In this document: positions 1 to 11,089 of the stretch, piece by piece | Layout: the number at the start of each line of letters is the position of its first letter | Numbering within the stretch: the stretch's first letter is position 1 | Assembly (NCBI RefSeq): GCF_001667585.1 | Contig: NZ_LZJZ01000084.1 | Location: 29,579-93,578, forward strand | Length of the DNA stretch: 64,000 nt | Direction: 5' to 3' | DNA from: Mycobacterium sp. E2733 | GTDB lineage: Bacteria > Actinomycetota > Actinomycetes > Mycobacteriales > Mycobacteriaceae | The notes under the pieces: model-generated | What the model was told of the DNA's origin: nothing | The model's database searches: none | Seen by the model: only the letters and a program-made list of their open reading frames with translations | Position numbers and translations under genes: made by a program

Positions 1-812
1 CGTGACCCCGTCGGCGCCGGGCTTGGACGCCCAGGCGTGCACCCGGTCGTAGATGCCCGCCGTACGGCCAGCGGGGCCCAGCATGACCCGTTCGTTGTTG
101 AGCTGGGTGGTGATCAGCCGCCAGCCGCCGTTCTCCTCGCCGACCAGCATGTCGGCGGGCACGCGCACGTCGTTGTAATACGTGGCGTTCGTGTGGTGGG
201 CGCCGTCGGACAGGATGATCGGCGTCCAGGAGTAGCCGGGATCCTTGGTGTCGACGATCAGGATCGAAATGCCCTTGTGCTTAACGGCTTCGGGATCCGT
301 ACGGCAGGCCAGCCAGATGTAGTCCGCGTCATGGGCGCCGGTGGTGAAGATCTTCTGCCCGTTGACGATGTACTCGTCACCCTGACGCACGGCGGTGGTC
401 CGCAGGGAAGCCAGGTCGGTTCCCGCCTCGGGCTCGGTGTAGCCGATCGCGAAGTGGACCTCACCGGCCAGGATCGCGGGCAGGAACTTCTTCTTCTGCG
501 CCTCGCTGCCGAACTGCTGCAGGACGGGACCCACCGTCTGCAACGTCACCGCGGGCAGCGGCACGTCGGCCCGATGCGCCTCGTTGACGAAGATCGACTG
601 CTCGATCGGGCCGAAACCCAAGCCGCCGAACTCCTTTGGCCATCCGACCCCGAGCTTGCCGTCGCGACCCATCCGCCGGATCACCGCACGATAGGCCTCG
701 TTGTGACGGTCCTGCTCCATCGCCTTCATCTCGTCGGAGGAGATGAGGTTCGAAAAGTATTCCCGTAGTTCCGCTTGCAACTGACGCTGCTCCGGAGTCA
801 GGTCTATGAACA
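1..812 (-). CDS. fadE29: Acyl-CoA dehydrogenase FadE29 (ChsE2), 3' part cut by window edge
   Basis: Subunit of the FadE28-FadE29 (ChsE1-ChsE2) heterotetramer, which in M. tuberculosis dehydrogenates the three-carbon sterol side-chain CoA thioester. The 270 codons present begin MFIDLTPEQRQLQAELREYF and include the ACAD segments YTEPEAGTDLASLR and VNGQKIFTTGAHDADY, which shape the flavin and substrate pocket. The family length is near 387 residues, so roughly 117 C-terminal residues lie beyond the left edge. The ATG start overlaps the end of fadE28 by 9 bases, implying translational coupling. The gene belongs to the KstR-controlled cyp125-fadE28-fadE29 operon. The assignment rests on close recalled similarity to Rv3543c and on synteny. 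Confidence 0.93.
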
Positions 813-1817
813 TTGCGCTCCCACCAGGTCGAGACGATGAGAAGGCCCGCCCAGCAACCGGGTCAGGTCTTTGATCGTGGAGTAGTACCGGTGCATCGGA
901 TAGGTGATGTCCATTCCCATGCCGCCGTGCAGGTGGTGGCAGAGTTGCATCACCGGCGGCGCCTGCGACGTGACCCAGTACCCCAGGACATCTAGGTCGT
1001 CGTCCGCGTCCCGCCCTTCGGACAGTCGCCACACGACCGACTTCGCCGCCAAATCGATGGTGCGCGAGGCGATGTAGACCTCGGCGAGCTGGGCGGCCAC
1101 GGTCTGGAACGTCGACAGCGGCTTGCCGAACTGCTTGCGGTTGGCCACGTAGTCGGCGGTGAGGCGCAGCGCTCCGGCCACCAACCCGTCGGCGTAGGCG
1201 CCGATTGCCGCCAGCGCCAACTGGTTCACCCGGTGCGCCGTGCCGCCCGCCAGCACATCGGAGTCCCCGACCGCGACGTCGGTGAAGGTCACCGTGTACT
1301 CGTCGGCGTCACTGGAAGTCGGGGTCTCGATCAGCTGCACACCGTCGGCCTTCGGCGACACGACGACGACCGCGTTGTCCGCGGTGACGATCATCCAATC
1401 CGCTTGTCCGGCATAGCCGACACCGACTTTGGTGCCCGTCAGCCGGCCGCCGGCGAAGGTGGTCGACGGCCGGTCGGGCAGCGCGGTGCCGGGCTCGTTG
1501 AGCGCGGCCGTCAGCACGCCGCCCTTCGGGACGCCGGCCAGGAACCGGTCCTGCTGTTCGTCGGACGCCAGTTCGAGCAGGGGCACCACGCCGAAGCCGA
1601 GCGTGGCCAGCGCCGGCGTGATGGCGCCGTGGCGGCCGACCTCGGTGAGCACCGTGGCGACCTCGGGCAGGCCTACGCCGTCGCCGCCCAAACGCTCGGG
1701 GACCGGCAGTGCCGGCACGCCACCGCTGACCAGCGCGTCCCAGCTGAGGTCCCGATCCAGAACCGACGTCACCACATCGGCGACGGCCTGTTGCGTCGCA
1801 GTGAGATTGAAGTCCAT
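804..1817 (-). CDS. fadE28: Acyl-CoA dehydrogenase FadE28 (ChsE1)
   Basis: Partner subunit of FadE29 in the heterotetrameric steroid acyl-CoA dehydrogenase of side-chain beta-oxidation. The 337-residue protein is shorter than classical ACADs, as is typical of this paired family. It starts MDFNLTATQQAVADVV and has the C-terminal ACAD segments NRKQFGKPLSTFQTVAAQLA and LHGGMGMDITYPMHRYYS. I chose the ATG at this position, not an upstream in-frame codon, because the upstream alternative would run into the end of cyp125 and adds 29 low-complexity residues. Only 7 bases separate it from the cyp125 stop, so it is cotranscribed with cyp125 and fadE29. Resembles Rv3544c. Confidence 0.94.
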   Translation of the reverse strand: MDFNLTATQQAVADVVTSVLDRDLSWDALVSGGVPALPVPERLGGDGVGLPEVATVLTEVGRHGAITPALATLGFGVVPLLELASDEQQDRFLAGVPKGGVLTAALNEPGTALPDRPSTTFAGGRLTGTKVGVGYAGQADWMIVTADNAVVVVSPKADGVQLIETPTSSDADEYTVTFTDVAVGDSDVLAGGTAHRVNQLALAAIGAYADGLVAGALRLTADYVANRKQFGKPLSTFQTVAAQLAEVYIASRTIDLAAKSVVWRLSEGRDADDDLDVLGYWVTSQAPPVMQLCHHLHGGMGMDITYPMHRYYSTIKDLTRLLGGPSHRLDLVGAQCS

Positions 1818-1824
1818 CAGGACG

Positions 1825-3066
1825 TCACCGCGTTGTGCCCGTGTAGTCGACCTGCCAGTGCTTGATCCCGTTGAGCCAACCCGACCGCAGCCGCTCGGGC
1901 TCACCGATCGGCTTGAGGTCCGGCATGTGATCGGCGACCGCGTTGAAGATCAGGTTGATGGTCATGCGGGCCAGGTTCGCGCCGATGCAGTAGTGGGCTC
2001 CGGTGCCGCCGAAGCCGACGTGCGGATTCGGGTCGCGCAGGATGTTGAAGGTGTGCGGGTCTTCAAAGACCTCTTCATCGAAATTGGCCGACCGGTAGGA
2101 CATCACCACCCGCTGACCCTTCTTGATCTGCACGCCGCCCAGCTCGGTGTCCTCGTTGGCGGTGCGCTGGAAGGCCGATACCGGGGTGGCCCACCGGATG
2201 ATCTCGTCGGCGGCGGTCGACGGGCGCTCCTTCTTGAAGAGCTCCCATTGATCGGGGTTGTTGGCGAAAGCGATCATGCCGTGGGTGATCGAGTTGCGCG
2301 TGGTCTCGTTGCCCGCCACCGCGAGCATGACCACGAAGAAACCGAACTCGTCGTCGGAGAGCTTCTCGCCGTCGATGTCGGCCTCGATGAGGGTGGTGAC
2401 GATGTCGTCGGTGGGGTTCTTGCCCCGCTCCTCGGCCATGGCCATCGCGTACGTGATCAGCTCCATGGACGACTGCGCGGGATCGACGTGGGCGTACTCC
2501 GGGTCGGTGCCACCGGTCATCTCGTTGGACCAGCGGAAGAGCTTGTCTCGATCCTCCTGGGGAACGCCGAGCAGGCCCGCGATGGCTTGCAGCGGCAGCT
2601 CGCACGAGACCTGCTCGACGAAGTCGCCGCTACCCTCGTTCGCGGCGGTCTTGGCGATGTTCTGGGCGCGCTGGGCCAGCTCGGCTTCCAGCCGTCCGAT
2701 GGCCCGCGGCGTGAAGCCGCGGGAGATGATCTTGCGGAGCCGGGTGTGGTGGGGTGCGTCCATATTGAGCATGACGCTGCGCTGCAGTTCGACCTGCTCG
2801 CGCTTCATCTCCGGCGGCCACGTCGGGATGGCGCCGTTCATCCAGCTCGAGAAGATGTCGCTGCGCTTCGACACCTCCTTGACGTCGGCGTGCTTGGTGA
2901 CGATCCAATACCCGTGGTCCTCGAACCCGCCCGCGCCGTTGGGGATGTCGACCCAGTGGATCGGCTCTGCCTTGCGCAGCCAGGCGAGTTCCTCTACGGG
3001 CAACCCTGCGAGGTTGACGTCAGGGTCGAGAAAATCGAAGTCGGCAGGAATGTTGGGGGGTGCCAT
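1825..3066 (-). CDS. cyp125: Cytochrome P450 CYP125, steroid C26/C27 monooxygenase
   Basis: Oxidises the terminal methyl of cholesterol or cholest-4-en-3-one to the acid, the first step of side-chain degradation. The 413-residue protein has the I-helix oxygen-binding motif AGNETTRN, the K-helix ExxR (EIIR), and the haem loop FGGTGAHYCIGANLAR with axial Cys at about residue 360. Long stretches match recalled CYP125A1, including LNMDAPHHTRLRKIISRGFT. The ATG chosen has GAGGAG about 10 bases upstream. An in-frame TTG eight codons earlier lies inside the KstR operator and is unlikely. First gene of the operon with fadE28 and fadE29, divergent from fadA5. The N-terminus differs in length from the M. 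tuberculosis protein. Confidence 0.95.
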   Translation of the reverse strand: MAPPNIPADFDFLDPDVNLAGLPVEELAWLRKAEPIHWVDIPNGAGGFEDHGYWIVTKHADVKEVSKRSDIFSSWMNGAIPTWPPEMKREQVELQRSVMLNMDAPHHTRLRKIISRGFTPRAIGRLEAELAQRAQNIAKTAANEGSGDFVEQVSCELPLQAIAGLLGVPQEDRDKLFRWSNEMTGGTDPEYAHVDPAQSSMELITYAMAMAEERGKNPTDDIVTTLIEADIDGEKLSDDEFGFFVVMLAVAGNETTRNSITHGMIAFANNPDQWELFKKERPSTAADEIIRWATPVSAFQRTANEDTELGGVQIKKGQRVVMSYRSANFDEEVFEDPHTFNILRDPNPHVGFGGTGAHYCIGANLARMTINLIFNAVADHMPDLKPIGEPERLRSGWLNGIKHWQVDYTGTTR

Positions 3067-3085
3067 GATGTATGCGCTCCTCAAT

Positions 3086-3099
3086 TGCAACGTGTTCTA
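3086..3099. promoter_or_regulatory. KstR operator, cyp125 side
   Basis: The 14-mer TGCAACGTGTTCTA fits the published KstR consensus TnnAACnnGTTnnA at every fixed position. It lies about 20 bases upstream of the chosen cyp125 ATG, so KstR bound here should block cyp125-fadE28-fadE29 transcription until steroid CoA thioesters release it. Binding is inferred from the motif. Confidence 0.9.
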
Positions 3100-3164
3100 G
3101 TGCCAGTAAAACACGGCTCCTGCGCAGATAAAAGGCAGGTCACCATCCTCGCTTGTCAGACTAA

Positions 3165-3178
3165 TGAAACGTGTTCTA
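3165..3178. promoter_or_regulatory. KstR operator, fadA5 side
   Basis: TGAAACGTGTTCTA fits TnnAACnnGTTnnA at every fixed position and ends 10 bases before the fadA5 start codon. Together with the site next to cyp125, about 65 bases apart, it gives each divergent promoter its own operator. Confidence 0.9.
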
Positions 3179-3179
3179 G

Positions 3180-4364
<1,185 letters not shown>

Positions 4365-4370
4365 CTCGTC

Positions 4371-4763
4371 TTGATCGTCTCTGAATCCAGCCGCATCGCC
4401 GCGGCGCAGTCCTACATCGACGCGCTCGTCAGCCATGACGGCGACTCCGTTCCGTTCGCTGCCGGCTGCACCCGCATCGAGCAAGGCATCAAGAACGGCT
4501 TCTCCGGAAACCACCTGCGCCGCAGTCTCAATCGCGGAGCTCAGTACCGACTGCTCGCGGCAACGACGCCGCCGGACTACCGGATCGACGGTGACCGGGT
4601 GCACGCGGCGTACGTCGTGCTGACCAAGGCCGCGTTCGGGGGTCGGCGGCTGGCCGCACGGGTCGACGAGACGTTCGTGATTCCCGCCGAAAGCTCAAGC
4701 GGCAAAGCCGAGATCCACCACATCAAGGTTCGCTTTCAACCGTTTATTCAGCAGCGCCGGTAA
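4371..4763 (+). CDS. Hypothetical protein, possible NTF2-like/SnoaL-type fold
   Basis: The 130-residue product is one I cannot name. It opens with helical residues (IAAAQSYIDALVSHDGDSVP) and continues with alternating hydrophobic strands ending HHIKVRFQPFI. This is the general pattern of small NTF2-like or SnoaL-like proteins, but the match is only by shape. The only upstream in-frame initiator is a TTG six bases after the fadA5 stop, which suggests a position in the fadA5 operon and possible KstR control. I recall no counterpart between Rv3546 and Rv3547 in M. tuberculosis. A role in sterol metabolism is inferred from position only. Confidence 0.6.
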   Translation: MIVSESSRIAAAQSYIDALVSHDGDSVPFAAGCTRIEQGIKNGFSGNHLRRSLNRGAQYRLLAATTPPDYRIDGDRVHAAYVVLTKAAFGGRRLAARVDETFVIPAESSSGKAEIHHIKVRFQPFIQQRR

Positions 4764-5276
<513 letters not shown>

Positions 5277-5315
5277 CGTTTCCCTTGGCTCAGGTTGGGA
5301 ATCATCCTGAGGAAG

Positions 5316-5762
5316 ATGCCGAACAGGATTCGCAACTCCCGGCCGATCGGTCTGCTGCTCAAATACTTCGCGCGCGCACACATCTGGGTGTATCGCCGAA
5401 CGGACGGCAGGATCGGCGCGCGGCTGTTGCGATTTCCGGTGGCGTTGCTGACCACGACCGGACGAAAGTCCGACGAGCCGCGGACCACCGCGACCCTGTA
5501 CCTGCGCGATGGCGATCGGGTCATTCTGCCGGCCTCTTTCGGCGGGCGGCAGGAGCATCCGTTGTGGTACCTCAACCTCAAGGAGCATTCCGGGGTGCGG
5601 GTCCAGATCCGGGACCAGTTATTGGATCTGGTGGCGCGCGACGCCACCGACGATGAGCGGCAACGCTATTGGCCGCCGTTGATGCGGATGTACCCGCCCT
5701 ACCGCAGGTACCGCGAAGTCACCGACCGGGTCATCCCGCTCGTGGTGTGCGAACCGCGCTAG
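5316..5762 (+). CDS. Second Ddn-like deazaflavin-dependent oxidoreductase
   Basis: A paralogue of the preceding gene, with the same core [20 protein letters not shown], the HPLWYLNLKEHSGVRVQIRD segment and the closing VTDRVIPLVVCEP. It is probably F420-dependent and membrane-associated through its N-terminal helix (RPIGLLLKYFARAHIWVYRR). The ATG start (148 residues) aligns with the Ddn N-terminus; a TTG seven codons earlier is the alternative. The tandem pair looks like a local duplication, and M. tuberculosis has a single copy here as far as I recall. Its TAG stop overlaps the convergent SDR stop on the other strand through a shared CTAG. Confidence 0.82.
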   Translation: MPNRIRNSRPIGLLLKYFARAHIWVYRRTDGRIGARLLRFPVALLTTTGRKSDEPRTTATLYLRDGDRVILPASFGGRQEHPLWYLNLKEHSGVRVQIRDQLLDLVARDATDDERQRYWPPLMRMYPPYRRYREVTDRVIPLVVCEPR

Positions 5763-6664
5763 GCCCCGTAAACGGGAACCGGCGGACGCGCCTTGGCGAG
5801 CAGGTCGGCGACGACGGGCCCCAGTTCCGCGGGGTCCCACTTCGCGCCCTTGTCGATCTGCGGTCCGTGCGCCCAGCCCTCGGCGACCCGGATCTTGCCG
5901 CCCTCGACCTCGAACACCTTCCCGGTGACGTCACGCGATTCGGCGCTGCCCAGCCACACCACCAGCGGTGAGATGTTCTCTGGCGCCATCGCGTCGAAAT
6001 CCTGGTCCTGCGTTGCCATCATCTCGGCGAAGACGGTCTCGGTCATGCGGGTGCGGGCCGACGGCGCGATGGCGTTGACGGTGACGCCGTAGCGGCCCAT
6101 TTCGGCCGCGCCGACCAGCGTCATCGCCGCGATGCCGGCCTTGGCGGCGCTGTAGTTGCCCTGGCCGACGCTGCCCTGCAGGCCGGCACCCGAACTGGTG
6201 TTGATGATCCGCGCGTCGACCGTCTTGCCCTCTTTGGACAGCCGGCGCCAGTACGACGCCGCGTGCCGCATCGTGGCGAAGTGACCCTTGAGATGCACGG
6301 CGATGACGGCGTCGAACTCTTCCTCGCTGGTGTTGGCCATCATCCTGTCGCGCACGATGCCGGCGTTGTTCACCAGAACGTCCAGGCCACCGAAGGTGTC
6401 CACGGCGGTCTGGACCAGGCCCGCCGCTTCGTTCCAGTCGGCGACGTTGGACCCATTGGCGACGGCTTCCCCACCGGCCGCGGTGATTTCGTCGACCACA
6501 CCCTGGGCGGCGCTGCCGCCGCCGGCCGGTGAACCGTCCAAGCCCACGCCGATGTCGTTGACCACCACGCGCGCGCCTTCGGCCGCGAAGGCCAGCGCAT
6601 GCGCGCGGCCGATACCGCCGCCCGCTCCGGTGACGATGACGACGCGGCCGTCAACCACTCCCAT
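5759..6664 (-). CDS. Short-chain dehydrogenase/reductase of the KstR2 regulon (Rv3548c-like)
   Basis: NAD(P)-dependent SDR of 301 residues. Cofactor motif TGAGGGIG lies at residues 12-19, the structural NNAG at 99-102, and the catalytic Ser157/158, Tyr171 and Lys175 in TSSGAG and YSAAK. The long C-terminal tail beyond the Rossmann core resembles the dehydrogenase domain of peroxisomal multifunctional enzyme type 2, suggesting a 3-hydroxyacyl-CoA or hydroxysteroid substrate; that is inference. It is the second gene of a two-gene operon behind a KstR2 operator, 14 bases after its partner. It ends tail to tail with the Ddn paralogue, sharing 4 bases. Confidence 0.88.
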   Translation of the reverse strand: MGVVDGRVVIVTGAGGGIGRAHALAFAAEGARVVVNDIGVGLDGSPAGGGSAAQGVVDEITAAGGEAVANGSNVADWNEAAGLVQTAVDTFGGLDVLVNNAGIVRDRMMANTSEEEFDAVIAVHLKGHFATMRHAASYWRRLSKEGKTVDARIINTSSGAGLQGSVGQGNYSAAKAGIAAMTLVGAAEMGRYGVTVNAIAPSARTRMTETVFAEMMATQDQDFDAMAPENISPLVVWLGSAESRDVTGKVFEVEGGKIRVAEGWAHGPQIDKGAKWDPAELGPVVADLLAKARPPVPVYGA

Positions 6665-6678
6665 TGTTCGTGTCTCCT

Positions 6679-7464
6679 CTACTTGATCGCGCTGGCGTTG
6701 GTCGTGGCCAGATAGTGCGGCGGCTCACCGCCGCCGTGCACCTCCAGCGATGCGCCGCTGATGTACGACGCCGTATCCGACGCCAGAAACGCTGTGGCCC
6801 AACCGATGTCTTCGGGCTTGGCCAGCCGGCCCAGTGGCACGGTCTTTGAAATCGCGGCGATTGACTCGGCGTCACCATAGAAAAGCTCGGATTGCTCGGT
6901 CTCCACCATGCCGACCACGCACGCGTTGACCCGGACCTTCGGCCCCCACTCCACCGCCAGTGTCTGCGTGAGGCTTTCTAGGCCGGCCTTGGCCGCCCCA
7001 TACGCACCGGTGCCGGGCGACGGCCGCCGGCCACTCAGGCTGCAGATGTTGATGATCGACCCGCCGCGGTCCTGCTTCTGCATCTTGTCGTTCGCGTGTT
7101 GCGAAACCGATAGCGCGCCAATCAGATTGAGCTCGATGATCTTGCGGTTGAACTTCGCGCTGGACTCCGCGGTCAGCACGTACGGCGAACCGCCGGCATT
7201 GTTGACCACGACGTCGAGCCGGCCGTGTTCGTCGACGATGGATTCGATCAGGGTCTTGACGGCGTCGTCGTCGCGGACGTCGCAGGAGTGAAACTCATAG
7301 GGCAGGCCCTCGACGGGCCGCCGTGCGCAGGTGACGACGGTCGCGCCCTGCCCGGCAAAGACCGAGCTGATGCCGGCGCCCACCCCGCGGACCCCGCCGG
7401 TGACCAGAACCACCCGCCCGGCCAGCCCCAAGTTGATGGCGTCGGGTGCTTCGGCGCGAGTCAC
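6679..7464 (-). CDS. Short-chain dehydrogenase/reductase of the KstR2 regulon (Rv3549c-like)
   Basis: SDR of 261 residues with cofactor motif TGGVRGVG at 22-29, NNAGG at 88-92 and catalytic Tyr155/Lys159 in YGAAK; the Ser is in CSLSG. It starts with GTG 16 bases from the KstR2 operator shared with echA20, so both divergent units should be derepressed together when HIP-CoA-type ligand binds KstR2. The substrate is unknown; a ring C/D hydroxyacyl intermediate is the reasonable guess from the regulon. Resembles Rv3549c in length and position. Confidence 0.87.
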   Translation of the reverse strand: MTRAEAPDAINLGLAGRVVLVTGGVRGVGAGISSVFAGQGATVVTCARRPVEGLPYEFHSCDVRDDDAVKTLIESIVDEHGRLDVVVNNAGGSPYVLTAESSAKFNRKIIELNLIGALSVSQHANDKMQKQDRGGSIINICSLSGRRPSPGTGAYGAAKAGLESLTQTLAVEWGPKVRVNACVVGMVETEQSELFYGDAESIAAISKTVPLGRLAKPEDIGWATAFLASDTASYISGASLEVHGGGEPPHYLATTNASAIK

Positions 7465-7479
7465 TGTGCTAGCGTACCA

Positions 7480-7493
7480 AGCAAGTGCTTGCT
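7480..7493. promoter_or_regulatory. KstR2 operator between the SDR operon and echA20
   Basis: AGCAAGTGCTTGCT fits the KstR2 consensus AnCAAGnnCTTGnT at all fixed positions and is an almost perfect inverted repeat. It sits in the 59-base gap between divergent starts, as in M. tuberculosis Rv3549c-Rv3550. Confidence 0.92.
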
Positions 7494-7523
7494 TAGGTAG
7501 TTACCCCACAAGGAAGTGGCGCC

Positions 7524-8275
7524 TTGCCCATCACATCCCAAACCACCGAACCGGGCATCGTCGCGGTCACCGTCGACTTTCCCCCGGTCAACGCCATCCC
7601 GTCGCGCGGCTGGTTCGAACTGGCCGACGTCATCACGGCCGCCGGCCAGGACCTCGGGACCCACGTCGTCATCCTGCGGGCCGAGGGCCGCGGCTTCAAT
7701 GCCGGGGTCGACATCAAGGAGATGCAGCGCACCGAGGGATTCACCGCGCTGATCGACGCCAACCGCGGTTGCTTCGCCGCCTTCCGCGCGGTCTATGAGT
7801 GCGCGGTACCCGTAGTCGCCGCCGTGAACGGGTTCTGCGTCGGCGGTGGCATCGGCCTGGTCGGCAACTCCGACGTCATCGTCGCCTCCGACGACGCCAC
7901 CTTCGGGCTGCCCGAGGTGGAGCGCGGCGCCCTGGGCGCGGCCACCCACCTGTCCCGGCTGGTGCCGCAGCACCTGATGCGGCGGCTCTTCTTCACCGCC
8001 GCGACCGTGGATGCCGCCACCCTGCACCACTTCGGTTCGGTGCACGAGGTGGTGCCGCGCGACCAGCTGGACGAGGCCGCACTGCGCGTCGCGAGAGACA
8101 TCGCCGCCAAGGACACCCGCGTCATCCGCGCGGCCAAGGAGGCGCTCAACCTCATCGACGTGCAGCGCGTCAACTCGAGTTACCGCATGGAGCAAGGCTT
8201 TACGTTCGAGCTGAACCTCGCCGGGGTCGCCGACGAGCACCGCGATGCGTTCGCCGGCACGGAGAAGGGCAAGAA

Positions 8276-8279
<4 letters not shown>
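7524..8279 (+). CDS. echA20: Enoyl-CoA hydratase-family ring hydrolase EchA20
   Basis: Crotonase-family enzyme that, in M. tuberculosis, hydrolytically opens the last five-membered steroid ring (HIEC-CoA to COCHEA-CoA). The 251 residues contain the oxyanion-hole segments RGFNAGVDIKEM and NGFCVGGGIGLVG and the FGLPEVERGALGAATHLSRL stretch, nearly identical to recalled Rv3550. Start is TTG, with AAGGAAG 8 bases upstream. The nearest alternative would cost the conserved N-terminus MPITS. It is the first gene of the KstR2-controlled echA20-ipdA-ipdB-ipdC operon and overlaps ipdA by GTGA. Confidence 0.94.
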
Positions 8280-9154
<875 letters not shown>

Positions 9155-9157
9155 AAA

Positions 9158-9901
9158 GTGACCAGCACCCGCGCCGAAGTGTGCGCAGTCGCCTGCGCCG
9201 AATTATTCAGGGATGCCGGCGAAATCATGGTCAGCCCGATGACCAACATGGCCTCGGTCGGCGCGCGGCTCGCTCGGCTGACCTTTTCGCCCGACATCTT
9301 GCTGACGGACGGCGAGGCGCAGCTGCTGGCGGACACCCCGGCCCTGGGCAAGACCGGACCGGTCGAGGGCTGGATGCCGTTCGGCCGGGTGTTCGAGACC
9401 CTCGCCTGGGGTCGGCGGCACGTGGTGATGGGCGCGAATCAGGTTGACCGCTTTGGCAATCAGAACATCTCGGCGTTCGGTCCACTGCAACACCCGACCC
9501 GCCAGATGTTCGGCCTGAGGGGCGCGCCCGGCAACGCGATCAACCACGCGACCAGCTACTGGGTGGGCAACCATTCGAAGCGGGTGTTCTGCGAGGCCGT
9601 CGACGTGGTCTGCGGCATCGGCTGGGACAAGGTGGACGCGGAAAATCCGGCGTTCCGCTTTGCCAATACCTACCGGGTGGTTTCCAACCTGGGCGTGTTC
9701 GACTTCGGCGGGCCGGACCACAGCATGCGCGCCGTGTCCCTGCACCCCGGGGTGTCACCCGACGACGTTCGCCAGGCCACGTCGTTCGAGGTGCATGAGC
9801 TGGACGAGGCCGGCGAGACCCGGCTGCCGACGGACGAAGAGCTCCACCTGATCCGCGAGGTGATCGACCCGAAGTCCCTGCGCGACAGAGAGATACGTTG
9901 A
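9158..9901 (+). CDS. ipdB: COCHEA-CoA hydrolase subunit IpdB
   Basis: Beta subunit of IpdAB, 247 residues, GTG start. It has the CoA-transferase beta-type fold signatures GRVFETLAWGRRHVVMGANQ and SPMTNMASVGARLARLTFSP. IpdB is not a true transferase; in the characterised pair it lacks the covalent glutamyl-CoA mechanism and hydrates the substrate instead. It is cotranscribed with ipdA. Downstream, a MIRU-like element in reverse orientation separates it from ipdC by about 60 bases, breaking the otherwise overlapping gene packing. Confidence 0.93.
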   Translation: MTSTRAEVCAVACAELFRDAGEIMVSPMTNMASVGARLARLTFSPDILLTDGEAQLLADTPALGKTGPVEGWMPFGRVFETLAWGRRHVVMGANQVDRFGNQNISAFGPLQHPTRQMFGLRGAPGNAINHATSYWVGNHSKRVFCEAVDVVCGIGWDKVDAENPAFRFANTYRVVSNLGVFDFGGPDHSMRAVSLHPGVSPDDVRQATSFEVHELDEAGETRLPTDEELHLIREVIDPKSLRDREIR

Positions 9902-9956
9902 TGGTCATTCCGCCTCTCCCCGGCAAGCGGGACGTACCCCCACCGCATCGTCGGCG
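9901..9956 (-). repeat. MIRU-like element A (ipdB/ipdC junction, antisense to the operon)
   Basis: Its core CTCTCCCCGGCAAGCGGGAC, followed by GTACCCCCACCGCATCG, is shared with four other places in the window. Here it lies opposite to transcription, so it does not give ipdC the GAGAGGAG-type ribosome-binding site seen in copies B-D. Read on the minus strand it encodes a peptide like that of the other copies (MRWGYVPLAGER). Boundaries are approximate. Confidence 0.65.
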
Positions 9957-9962
9957 GTGGCT

Positions 9963-11036
9963 ATGAAGTTGCGCACGCCGCTGACCGAGCTGGTCGGTGT
10001 CGAGCACCCCGTGGTTCAAACCGGGATGGGCTGGGTGGCCGGCGCCCGGCTGGTGGCCGCCACGGCCAACGCGGGCGGGCTGGGCATCCTGGCTTCGGCC
10101 ACCATGACGCTGGACGAGTTGGCGACGGCCATCGGCAAGGTCAAGGCCGCCACCGACAAACCGTTCGGCGTGAACATCCGCGCCGACGCCGCGGACGCCG
10201 GCGACCGCGTCGATCTGATGATCCGTGAGGGTGTGAAGGTGGCGTCGTTTGCCCTGGCGCCCAAGCAGGAGCTGATCGCACGGCTGAAAGAGGCCGGCGC
10301 CGTGGTGATTCCATCGATCGGCGCCGCCAAGCATGCGCGCAAGGTTGCGGCCTGGGGCGCCGACGCGATGATCGTGCAGGGCGGCGAGGGCGGTGGACAC
10401 ACCGGCCCCGTCGCCACGACGCTGCTGCTGCCGTCGGTGCTGGATGCCGTGCAGGGCACCGGAATCCCGGTGATCGCGGCGGGCGGATTCTTCGACGGGC
10501 GCGGGCTGGCCGCCGCGCTGAGCTACGGCGCCGCGGGTGTGGCGATGGGCACGCGCTTTCTGCTGACCTCCGATTCGACCGTGCCGGAGGCGGTCAAGCG
10601 TCGCTACCTGGAGGCGGCGCTGGACGGCACGGTGGTCACCACGCGTGTGGACGGGATGCCGCACCGGGTGCTGCGCACCGGCCTGGTCGAGAGACTCGAA
10701 AGCGGGTCGCCGGTGCGGGGCCTCACTGCAGCCGTGCGCAATGCGGCGAAGTTCAAGCACATGTCGCAGATGACCTGGCGGTCGATGATCCGCGACGGCA
10801 TGGCGATGCGCCACGGCAAGGAGCTGACCTGGTCGCAGGTGGTGATGGCGGCCAACACCCCGATGCTGTTGAAGGCGGGGCTGGTCGAGGGCAATACCGA
10901 GGCCGGGGTGCTCGCCTCCGGCCAGGTGGCCGGCATTCTCGAGGACCTGCCGTCGTGCGCCGAGCTGATCGACTCGATCGTGCGCGGTGCGATCGAGCAT
11001 CTGCGGGCGGCGTCCGCGCTGATCGACGAGACGTAA
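9963..11036 (+). CDS. ipdC: FMN-dependent oxidoreductase IpdC (2-nitropropane dioxygenase-like)
   Basis: TIM-barrel flavoenzyme of the nitronate monooxygenase-like family required for degradation of the steroid C/D-ring remnant HIP. The 357 residues start MKLRTPLTELVGVEHPVVQT, with the family signatures GGLGILASATMT, QGGEGGGHTGPVATTLLLP (flavin phosphate site) and AAGGFFDGRGLAAALSYGA. ATG is preferred over a GTG two codons earlier because it matches the recalled Rv3553 N-terminus. No strong Shine-Dalgarno is visible. In M. tuberculosis fdxB follows; here a Ddn-like gene does. Confidence 0.92.
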   Translation: MKLRTPLTELVGVEHPVVQTGMGWVAGARLVAATANAGGLGILASATMTLDELATAIGKVKAATDKPFGVNIRADAADAGDRVDLMIREGVKVASFALAPKQELIARLKEAGAVVIPSIGAAKHARKVAAWGADAMIVQGGEGGGHTGPVATTLLLPSVLDAVQGTGIPVIAAGGFFDGRGLAAALSYGAAGVAMGTRFLLTSDSTVPEAVKRRYLEAALDGTVVTTRVDGMPHRVLRTGLVERLESGSPVRGLTAAVRNAAKFKHMSQMTWRSMIRDGMAMRHGKELTWSQVVMAANTPMLLKAGLVEGNTEAGVLASGQVAGILEDLPSCAELIDSIVRGAIEHLRAASALIDET

Positions 11037-11089
11037 ACAGGCGACCAAAGACCCTGGCCTCGCCCGGGTCCCGGGATCATCGTGGAGCC

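Noticed and set aside
3067..3090. Eight-codon longer cyp125 start (TTG)
   Set aside because: The TTG lies inside the KstR operator and has no ribosome-binding site; the downstream ATG has GAGGAG.
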